Part shown: in pieces, positions 1 through 5,051 of the stretch
Layout: every line of letters starts with the position of its first letter
How positions within the stretch are numbered: position 1 is the first letter of the stretch
From: Acetobacteraceae bacterium
GTDB taxonomy: Bacteria > Pseudomonadota > Alphaproteobacteria > Acetobacterales > Acetobacteraceae
Length of the DNA stretch: 6,013 nt
Direction of reading: 5' to 3'
Assembly (NCBI GenBank): GCA_020853405.1
Contig: JADYYZ010000325.1
Coordinates: 1-6,013 of the forward strand
Made by a program: the position numbers and the translations under genes
The notes under the pieces: generated by a model
The model's input: the letters and a program-made list of their open reading frames with translations, nothing else
Told to the model about the DNA's origin: nothing
Database searches by the model: none

Positions 1-548
1 CCGGCCGCGGTGATGCTGGCCTGGTCGATATAGGGGTCGCTGACCAGCACGCGCATGCCGAAGGCACGGCAGAGCCTGGCCACCCGATGGCCGATGCGGC
101 CATGGCCGAGCACCAGCGCGGTGCGCCCGTCGAGCTCGACCATCGGCCGCCCATCCAGCATGCCCCAGCTGCCACCGCGAAGCCGCGCGTTCATCTCCGG
201 GATGCGCCTGGCAACCGCCAGCATCAGCGCCAGCGCGTGTTCGGCGACGGAGACATTGTTGGCGCCACTGGTGATGGTGAGCGGAATGCGCCGCGCGGTC
301 AGCGCCGCCACGTCCACCGCGTCATAGCCGACGCCGTGGCGGGCGACGGTCTTCAGCCGGTTGGCGCGCGCGATCAGCCCGGCCGGGATCGGGGTGATGC
401 GCACGCTGATCGCATCGGCGGCCGCGATCCGCTCCTCCAGCTTCTTCGGCTCGACCGGGTCCAGTACCTCGTAGGTGATGTCGGCCCTGGCATCGAACAG
501 CGCCATGGCATCGGGGTGCAGCGGGCGCAGGATCAGGATATGGGGCAT
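1..548 (-). CDS. D-isomer-specific 2-hydroxyacid dehydrogenase (partial, N-terminal half)
   Basis: The gene reads leftward from an ATG at 548-546 and is open to the window edge, giving 182 codons of a family that usually has about 310-340 residues; the C-terminus is missing. Visible features are the substrate-loop motif RHGVGYDAVD (residues 70-79), NNVSVAEHALALML (97-110), the Rossmann motif GHGRIG (148-153, fitting GxGxxG) and an acidic Asp171 at the end of the next strand, which suggests NAD rather than NADP. The family reduces 2-oxoacids, or oxidises D-2-hydroxyacids, in the cytoplasm. The catalytic Arg, Glu and His lie beyond the window, so the substrate cannot be assigned (phosphoglycerate, glyoxylate/hydroxypyruvate and D-lactate-type enzymes all fit). 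The start is supported by GGAGAGG on the minus strand at 557-551, a strong Shine-Dalgarno a few bases from the ATG. It is transcribed divergently from leuA, 326 bases away. Family call is firm; subfamily unknown. Confidence 0.93.
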   Translation of the reverse strand, partial: MPHILILRPLHPDAMALFDARADITYEVLDPVEPKKLEERIAAADAISVRITPIPAGLIARANRLKTVARHGVGYDAVDVAALTARRIPLTITSGANNVSVAEHALALMLAVARRIPEMNARLRGGSWGMLDGRPMVELDGRTALVLGHGRIGHRVARLCRAFGMRVLVSDPYIDQASITAA

Positions 549-585
549 TTCCTCTCCGGTCGTACGCGGGCCATTCCGTCGGCCG

Positions 586-608
586 CGTCGCAGCGGCAGG
601 CTGCGACG
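586..608. repeat. Perfect 9-bp inverted repeat in the divergent spacer
   Basis: CGTCGCAGC (586-594) is followed by a 5-base spacer (GGCAG) and its exact reverse complement GCTGCGACG (600-608). It lies 37 bases upstream of the dehydrogenase ATG on that gene's side of the spacer and about 47 bases before the putative leucine-rich leader. No T-run follows on either strand, so it is unlikely to be an intrinsic terminator. It could be an operator for a dimeric repressor acting on one or both divergent genes, or a hairpin in the 5' leader of the dehydrogenase mRNA. The repeat itself is seen directly; its role is inference. Confidence 0.5.
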
Positions 609-619
609 GCGGGGCGCGC

Positions 620-648
620 TTGCCAAGCGGCGGCGGGGCGGGCATTGT
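620..648 (+). promoter_or_regulatory. Weak sigma-70-like promoter candidate for the leuA leader
   Basis: TTGCCA at 620-625 matches five of six bases of the -35 consensus. It is followed after 17 bases by CATTGT at 643-648, which matches only three of six -10 positions (A2, T3 and T6). Transcription from it would start near 654-656, at or beside the ATG of the short leucine-rich frame at 655. No better-placed promoter for leuA was found by eye, but chance matches are common and the -10 is poor. Confidence 0.22.
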
Positions 649-654
649 CGGGCC

Positions 655-768
655 ATGGCTGAATTTCTGCCCGCCGCGATGCTGCCTGCTGCCGCCCTGC
701 TGGCGGCGCGGCTGCCGGCGTTGCTGGCCCCGCTGGGCCTTCTTCGACTTAAGCACCCCCGGGCGTAA
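655..768 (+). CDS. Putative leucine-rich leader peptide upstream of leuA
   Basis: A 37-codon frame (ATG 655, TAA 766-768) ends 106 bases before the leuA start. Eleven of 37 residues are leucine, with the tail reading LLAPLGLLRLKHPRA. The last three leucines (739-741, 742-744, 748-750) are all CTT and bracket a CGA arginine; CTT is uncommon in this GC-rich window, and I found only two in leuA by eye. Clustered leucine codons just before a structured region upstream of leuA are the hallmark of a leader peptide used for ribosome-mediated attenuation, as in the enterobacterial leu operon. Against it: there is no convincing Shine-Dalgarno, much of the peptide is Ala/Pro/Leu as expected from GC-rich DNA, and no U-run terminator follows. 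The start could be ATG 679, or the message could be leaderless at 655. Treated as a hypothesis. Confidence 0.33.
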   Translation: MAEFLPAAMLPAAALLAARLPALLAPLGLLRLKHPRA

Positions 769-832
769 CCGCCGCAGGCTACGCGGCATCGCTTCGGGGG
801 CACGGGCCGGCGCAGCCACCTGTTCGGCCGGC
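756..832 (+). promoter_or_regulatory. GC-rich stem-loops between the leader frame and leuA (attenuator-like)
   Basis: Three potential stems follow the leucine codons. CCCCCG (756-761) can pair with CGGGGG (795-800). That pairing encloses a smaller hairpin, GCCGC (771-775) with GCGGC (783-787) and a 7-base loop. GCCGGC (806-811) can pair with GCCGGC (827-832). The first stem spans the leader stop codon. Upstream, GGCCC (726-730) can pair either with GGGCC at 735-739 or with GGGCC at 804-808, so alternative folds are possible. None is followed by a run of T, so if they regulate leuA it may be by masking translation or by Rho-dependent termination rather than a classic terminator. Found by eye without energy calculation; GC-rich sequence yields many chance stems. 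Confidence 0.28.
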
Positions 833-874
833 ATGCTTGATCGAACGCCACCCCAATCCAGCAGGACTATTCCG

Positions 875-2464
875 ATGACTGCCGTGAATGCCACCATCAA
901 CCACCCGTCCTTCGGCGACGTGCCCCCTGGCCGCGTCATCATCTTCGACACCACGCTGCGCGACGGCGAGCAATCGCCCGGCTTCTCGATGAATTTCGAG
1001 GAGAAGCTCCGCCTGGCGGAGGCGCTCGAGGATCTGGGGGTGGACGTGATCGAGGCCGGGTTCCCGATCGCAAGCCAGGGCGACTTCGACAGCGTGCGCA
1101 TGATCGCCGAGAAACTCCAGGGCACCGTGGTCTGCGGCCTGGCCCGCACCGCGCCCGCCGACATCCTGCGCGCGGCCGAGGCGGTGAAGCCGGCCCGGCG
1201 CAAGCGCATCCACACCTTCGTCTCCACCAGCCCGCTGCACATGAAATACAAGCTGCAGGTCGAACCCGAGCGCGTGCTGGAGATGACCATCGCTTCGGTG
1301 ACGCTCGCGCGCAACCACACCGACGACGTGGAATGGAGCGCCGAGGACGGCAGCCGCACCGAGCCCGACTTCCTGTGCCGCTGCGTCGAGGCAGCGATCA
1401 GGGCGGGGGCGACCACCATCAACATCCCCGACACCGTCGGCTATGCCGTGCCCGAGGAATATGCCTCGATCTTCACCATGCTGCTGGAACGGGTGCCGGG
1501 CACCGAGAAGGTCATCCTCTCCACCCATTGCCACAACGACCTTGGCCTCGCGGTGGCGAACAGCCTGGCCGCCGTGCGTGCCGGCGCCCGCCAGATCGAA
1601 AGCACCATCAACGGCATCGGCGAACGGGCCGGCAACGCCAGCCTGGAGGAGGTGGTGATGGCGTTGCGCGTGCGGGCCGACAGTTTCAACCGTGCCAACC
1701 AGGTGACGACCGAGCGCATCCTCCGCACCTCGAAAATGCTGGCGAGCATCACCGGCTTCGATGTGCAGCCGAACAAGGCGATCGTCGGGCGCAACGCTTT
1801 CGCCCATGAAAGCGGTATCCACCAGGACGGCGTGCTGAAGAACGCCCAGACCTACGAGATCATGACGCCGGAAAGCGTCGGCTGGGCAAAAACCTCGCTG
1901 GTGCTGGGCAAGCATTCCGGCCGCGCGGCGTTCCGCGACAAGCTGAAGGCGCTGGGCTACGCGGATATCGGCGACAATGCGCTGAACGATGCGTTCCGCC
2001 GCTTCAAGGATCTCGCCGACAAGAAGAAGGTCGTCTACGACGACGACATCGTCGCCCTGGTCGATGACGAGGTGATGCGCGGCAACGACACCATCCGCTT
2101 CGTCAGCCTGGAAGTCTGGGCCGGCAGCAAGGGGCCGCAGCGGGCGGTGCTTGAGCTGGATGTCGACGGCACGTTGCAGAAGGCCGAGGCGATGGGCGAC
2201 GGCCCGGTCGATGCCACCTTCAAGGCGATCCGGCAGATCCATCCGCACGATGCGGAGCTCACGCTGTTCAGCGTCGGCGCCGTCACCGAAGGCACCGATG
2301 CGCAGGCCAAGGTCACGGTGCGCCTCTCCGAGGGCGGCAAGACGGTGGACGGCCAGGGGGCGGACACCGACACGCTGGTGGCCAGCGCACGGGCCTATGT
2401 GCACGCGCTGAACAAGCTGCTGGTGAAGCGGCTGAAGACCGCGCCGGCGGCAATGACGGCCTGA
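875..2464 (+). CDS. leuA: 2-isopropylmalate synthase
   Basis: This 529-aa cytoplasmic enzyme condenses acetyl-CoA with 2-oxoisovalerate to 2-isopropylmalate, the first committed step of leucine biosynthesis. The TIM-barrel HMGL-like domain fills roughly residues 21-290. It begins with the signature FDTTLRDGEQSPG (24-36), with Arg29 and metal-binding Asp30. Metal ligands sit in STHCHNDLG (216-224; His218 and His220), and GIGERAGN (247-254) carries Asn254. Linker motifs HESGIHQDG (311-319) and LGKHSGR (344-350) follow. The C-terminal LeuA dimer/regulatory domain (about 390-520) has GDGPVDA (441-447) and GADTDTLVASARAY (495-508), so leucine feedback inhibition is expected. Length is typical of the bacterial long form. 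The frame is open upstream to 620, but ATG 875 is preferred: AGGA at 863-866 is 8 bases away and conserved sequence begins soon after. leuB, leuC and leuD are not visible; a terminator follows directly. Confidence 0.97.
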   Translation: MTAVNATINHPSFGDVPPGRVIIFDTTLRDGEQSPGFSMNFEEKLRLAEALEDLGVDVIEAGFPIASQGDFDSVRMIAEKLQGTVVCGLARTAPADILRAAEAVKPARRKRIHTFVSTSPLHMKYKLQVEPERVLEMTIASVTLARNHTDDVEWSAEDGSRTEPDFLCRCVEAAIRAGATTINIPDTVGYAVPEEYASIFTMLLERVPGTEKVILSTHCHNDLGLAVANSLAAVRAGARQIESTINGIGERAGNASLEEVVMALRVRADSFNRANQVTTERILRTSKMLASITGFDVQPNKAIVGRNAFAHESGIHQDGVLKNAQTYEIMTPESVGWAKTSLVLGKHSGRAAFRDKLKALGYADIGDNALNDAFRRFKDLADKKKVVYDDDIVALVDDEVMRGNDTIRFVSLEVWAGSKGPQRAVLELDVDGTLQKAEAMGDGPVDATFKAIRQIHPHDAELTLFSVGAVTEGTDAQAKVTVRLSEGGKTVDGQGADTDTLVASARAYVHALNKLLVKRLKTAPAAMTA

Positions 2465-2494
2465 TGGGCGCCGCCTGAAGCGCCTTCCCTGACG

Positions 2495-2536
2495 CGGGCC
2501 GCCTTCGGTGAATGGCCGAGGCGGCCCGTTCAGTTT
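2495..2536 (+). terminator. Rho-independent terminator after leuA
   Basis: CGGGCCGCCT (2495-2504) pairs perfectly over 10 bp with AGGCGGCCCG (2519-2528), and three further pairs (CGG 2506-2508 with CCG 2516-2518) extend the stem after a one-base bulge. The stem is followed by TTCAGTTT (2529-2536), an imperfect but T-rich tail. It lies 31 bases past the leuA stop and should end the leuA message, separating it from the protease gene. Confidence 0.75.
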
Positions 2537-2544
2537 CTGCCTGG

Positions 2545-2560
2545 CGTGACCGGCGTCACA
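2545..2560. promoter_or_regulatory. CRP/FNR-family-like palindrome upstream of the protease
   Basis: The sequence CGTGA-CCGGCG-TCACA at 2545-2560 matches the classic CRP half-site arrangement TGTGA-N6-TCACA at nine of ten specified positions, with the GTGA-N6-TCAC core perfect. It lies about 120 bases before the protease ATG and just after the leuA terminator, a sensible place for an activator site. No clear -35/-10 pair was found between it and the gene, so the binding protein and its effect are unknown. A chance occurrence is possible. Confidence 0.4.
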
Positions 2561-2598
2561 CAGCCCGCGCCTTCGAGATGGTACGTCAAGGCTCGCGT

Positions 2599-2614
2599 GC
2601 ATGCGGTGGCATGC
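2599..2614. repeat. Small inverted repeat GCATGC-GGTG-GCATGC
   Basis: Two copies of the self-complementary hexamer GCATGC (2599-2604 and 2609-2614) are separated by GGTG and can form a 6-bp hairpin with a 4-base loop. It sits 65 bases before the chosen protease start, in the likely promoter or 5' leader region. There is no evidence for function beyond position. Confidence 0.3.
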
Positions 2615-2678
2615 CGCGCGGGGCAGGCACGGCGTGCGCTTCCCGCAGTGCAGCGAGTTTCAGTGCGGGGCGTTCGCC

Positions 2679-5018
2679 ATGGCAGCGGTCACACCGGTCG
2701 ACGCGTCGGGGATCGATCTGGTCGATGGGCTGCTGTACAGCGCGAAGTGGGCCCAGCCGATCACCTATGGCCTGCCCGCGACGGCACTCGCCTATGCCTA
2801 CACGCCTGAACCCGGCGGCTTCTCGGCGCTGACCGGCCCAGCCGAGCTCCCCGGCAGCCAGGCGTGGGCGGTGGCGCAGGCATTCGCCCAGGTGAGCAGT
2901 TTTACCGCGCTTGCCATCGCGCCGGCCGCCGATCCGGCCTCGGCCGACATCCGCCTGGCGATGACCAGCACCCCGGGCGGCAACAACGGCCCGAACTTTG
3001 TCGCCTACGCCTACCTGCCCTACCCAACCGACAAGGGCGGCGACGTGTGGTTCAACGCCACCCTGCCGCAGGAACTCAACCCGGGCGCGCTGCGCTATCG
3101 CACGGTGCTGCACGAGATCGGGCATGCGCTGGGCCTGAAGCACGGGCACAGCGCCGAGTTCGGATTCCCCGCGCTGCCGGCAGAGTCGGATTCGCACGAG
3201 TTCTCGCTGATGACCTATCGCAGCTTCGTCGGCATGGACACGGGTGCGGGGTACCAGAACCAGGACGGTCATCACCCGCAGACCTACATGATGGCGGACA
3301 TCGGGGCGCTGCAGCATCTGTACGGCGCCAATTTCGCGTTCCGCGCCGGCGACACGCGCTACGAATTCGATCCCGGCAGCGGTGTGGTACGGGTCGATGG
3401 CGCGCCGGAGCCCGGGCCGGCGGATGCGGCCGGTGATCCGGTCAACGTGCTTTTCCGCACGATCTGGGACGGCGGCGGAACCGATAGCTACGACTTCTCG
3501 GCCTATGGCGCGGCGCATCACCTCGCGATCGACCTCGGCCCCGGCAACTGGACGGATGTCGATTCCACCAGCACCCACCAGGCTGCGTATCTGGGTGGTG
3601 GTCCCAATGGCGGCTATGCGCGCGGCCAGATCGCCAATGCCCTGCTGCACGGCAGCGACACGCGCTCGCTGATCGAGAACGCGACGGGTGGCGAGGGAAA
3701 CGACTTGATCACCGGAAACCAGGCCATGAACCGCCTGGATGGCGGCGACGGAAACGATACGCTCGCGGGGCTGGATGGCGACGACACGCTCACCGGTGGT
3801 GCCGGCGCCGACACGCTCGATGGCGGCGATGGCAGCGACACCGCCGACTACGGCGCCGCCACGGGCCGGGTGATCCTGAACCTCGGCCGCACCGTCCCGC
3901 AGGATACCCAGGGGGCGGGTATCGACACATTGATCGGAATCGAGAACGCGATCGGCGGTGCGTTCAAGGATTCGCTGGTCGGCAACGCGCTCGACAACCG
4001 GCTGGATGGCGGAGGCGGCAACGACATCGTCGAAGGTCGCGACGGCAACGATGTGCTGGAAGGCGGCGGGGGGATCGACCTGGTTCACTACACGGCCGCG
4101 CCAGGGGGTGTCCTGGTCAGTCTTGCGCAGCAGGGAAGCTGGCAGCAGACCGCCAGCGCCGGCCTCGACTTCCTGTCGGGTTTCGAGAACCTGGCCGGCA
4201 GCGGGTTTGACGATCGCCTGGCCGGCGATTCCGGCAACAACGTGCTGTCCGGCCTTGCCGGCGACGACATCCTGGCGGGCGGTGCCGGCAACGACGCGCT
4301 GCGCGGCGACGAGGGCATCGACACCGCCGACTATTCGGATGCCATGGCCACGCTCAGGGTGTCGCTCGACCTGGGCGGCGCGCAGGATACGTTGGCGGCC
4401 GGCCGTGACACGCTGGTCGCGATCGAGAACCTGGTCGCCGGCGCGGGTGCCGACCTGCTCTGGGGCAATGCGAGCGCGAACCGGATCGAAGGGGGCGCCG
4501 GCAATGATTTCATCGGCGCCGCCGCCGGCGACGACGTGCTGCTGGGTGGTGACGGCAACGATGTGCTGATCGGCGGCCTGGGTGCGGATCGCCTCGAGCT
4601 CGGCGCCGGCCGCGACATCGTGCGCTTCACAGCCGGCGCCGACAGCCGGGCCGCGTCGGCGGATCTGGTCGTCGGCTTCGCTGCCACCGGCCAGGACAGT
4701 GACCGTATCGGGTTCGAGAATGCTGCCGACGCCCTGTTCACCGGCGTGACGCCAGGCAGCATCGCGCTGGCCAGCACGATCGCGCTGGCGGCGGCTGCCA
4801 GCATCGCGGACCTCGTCCTGCAGCTGACCAGCCTTGCCGCATCGACCGCGAGCAGCCTTGCGGTGACGCGCATCGACGTCGCATCGGGCGGCGCGGCCGG
4901 CAGCTATCTTGCCGTCAACGATACAGGTACCGCCTTCGATGAAGCGACCGACATGCTGGTCGGCATCCAGTTCGCATCGGCCGCACCGCTCGGCGCGTCG
5001 AGCTTCTTCCTGTTCTGA
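2679..5018 (+). CDS. Serralysin-type (M10) zinc metalloprotease with RTX repeats
   Basis: A 779-aa protein predicted to be exported in one step by a type I (ABC/MFP/OMP) system and to fold outside the cell on binding calcium. There is no Sec signal peptide, as usual for serralysins. The catalytic domain (about 12-225) opens with IDLVDGLLYSAKW (12-24) and contains GDVWFN (121-126). The zinc site is HEIGHALGLKH (145-155; His145, Glu146, His149, His155), with the Met-turn SLMTY (176-180; Met178, Tyr180) and MMADIGALQHLYGAN (204-218) after it. All catalytic residues are present. GGxGxDxxx nonapeptides form blocks near 337-390, 440-467, 507-548 and 588-648. The C-terminus ends in SSFFLF, a hydrophobic tail like type I secretion signals. 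At 779 aa it is far longer than classical serralysins (roughly 450-500). ATG 2679 has a weak GCGGGG 8 bases upstream; the frame extends to ATG 2601, but those 26 residues look noncoding. No transporter or inhibitor gene is nearby; substrate unknown. Confidence 0.93.
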   Translation: MAAVTPVDASGIDLVDGLLYSAKWAQPITYGLPATALAYAYTPEPGGFSALTGPAELPGSQAWAVAQAFAQVSSFTALAIAPAADPASADIRLAMTSTPGGNNGPNFVAYAYLPYPTDKGGDVWFNATLPQELNPGALRYRTVLHEIGHALGLKHGHSAEFGFPALPAESDSHEFSLMTYRSFVGMDTGAGYQNQDGHHPQTYMMADIGALQHLYGANFAFRAGDTRYEFDPGSGVVRVDGAPEPGPADAAGDPVNVLFRTIWDGGGTDSYDFSAYGAAHHLAIDLGPGNWTDVDSTSTHQAAYLGGGPNGGYARGQIANALLHGSDTRSLIENATGGEGNDLITGNQAMNRLDGGDGNDTLAGLDGDDTLTGGAGADTLDGGDGSDTADYGAATGRVILNLGRTVPQDTQGAGIDTLIGIENAIGGAFKDSLVGNALDNRLDGGGGNDIVEGRDGNDVLEGGGGIDLVHYTAAPGGVLVSLAQQGSWQQTASAGLDFLSGFENLAGSGFDDRLAGDSGNNVLSGLAGDDILAGGAGNDALRGDEGIDTADYSDAMATLRVSLDLGGAQDTLAAGRDTLVAIENLVAGAGADLLWGNASANRIEGGAGNDFIGAAAGDDVLLGGDGNDVLIGGLGADRLELGAGRDIVRFTAGADSRAASADLVVGFAATGQDSDRIGFENAADALFTGVTPGSIALASTIALAAAASIADLVLQLTSLAASTASSLAVTRIDVASGGAAGSYLAVNDTGTAFDEATDMLVGIQFASAAPLGASSFFLF
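3837..4613 (+). repeat. Three tandem 80-98-residue RTX modules within the protease
   Basis: Each module opens with a D(T/L)xxY segment and a short beta-strand: DTADYGAATGRVILNL (from residue 387), DLVHYTAAPGGVLVSL (467) and DTADYSDAMATLRVSL (548). It continues through a G(I/L/R)DxLxxxEN segment and ends in glycine-aspartate nonapeptides such as GGGGNDIVE. Module starts are 80 and 81 residues apart. A diverged fourth opening, DIVRFTAGADS, begins 98 residues later at 646 (base 4614) and leads into the C-terminal region. In DNA the units are 3837-4076, 4077-4319 and 4320-4613. The copies are related but clearly diverged, implying old internal duplication. Confidence 0.75.
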
Positions 5019-5021
5019 GGG

Positions 5022-5050
5022 GGCCGCTCCGGCCGCGCCGCCCGGGCCGG
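5022..5050. other. GC-only convergent gap with possible hairpins
   Basis: Between the protease stop (5018) and the mreB stop (5052) lie 33 bases that are all G or C except one T. Alternative stems are possible: GGCCG (5022-5026) with CGGCC (5030-5034), or CCGGCC (5029-5034) with GGCCGG (5045-5050). These could block read-through from both convergent genes, but no T-run follows on either strand, so a bidirectional terminator is only a weak suggestion. Confidence 0.25.
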
Positions 5051-5051
5051 C

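Noticed and set aside
620..874. In-frame upstream extension of leuA to an ATG at 620 (or 833)
   Set aside because: The extra residues are Arg/Cys/Trp-rich and unlike LeuA N-termini; neither start has a good Shine-Dalgarno, whereas ATG 875 has AGGA at 863-866.
322..1434. 370-codon minus-strand frame spanning the leuA 5' half, the spacer and the dehydrogenase 5' end
   Set aside because: It overlaps two recognisable genes in the wrong frame, and its arginine- and proline-rich end over the spacer is what random GC-rich sequence gives.
2464..2478. ATG overlapping the leuA stop codon (TGATG)
   Set aside because: The frame runs only four codons before a TGA, so it is not a coupled gene.
779..2602. 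607-codon open frame on the minus strand opposite leuA
   Set aside because: It is a shadow frame typical of GC-rich DNA. Its composition (His, Arg, Gly, Val and Asp rich) is that of antisense to a real gene, it shows no recognisable motif, and leuA is unambiguous on the other strand.
2601..2678. Upstream start of the protease at ATG 2601
   Set aside because: The 26 added residues (beginning MRWHAARGRHG) look like translated noncoding DNA, and serralysins normally begin shortly before the ID-LL-W segment. ATG 2679 is preferred although its ribosome site is weak.
2586..4088. 500-codon open frame on the minus strand opposite the protease
   Set aside because: A shadow of the protease gene; the sequence is low-complexity Ala/Val/Arg with no motif, and the zinc-site and RTX coding on the plus strand explains the region.
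3687..4640. Repetitive GGC/GAC-rich DNA that could be read as a tandem or CRISPR-like repeat
   Set aside because: The repetition follows codons for GGxGxDxxx nonapeptides with diverged third bases and no constant repeats or unique spacers, so it is protein-level RTX repetition.
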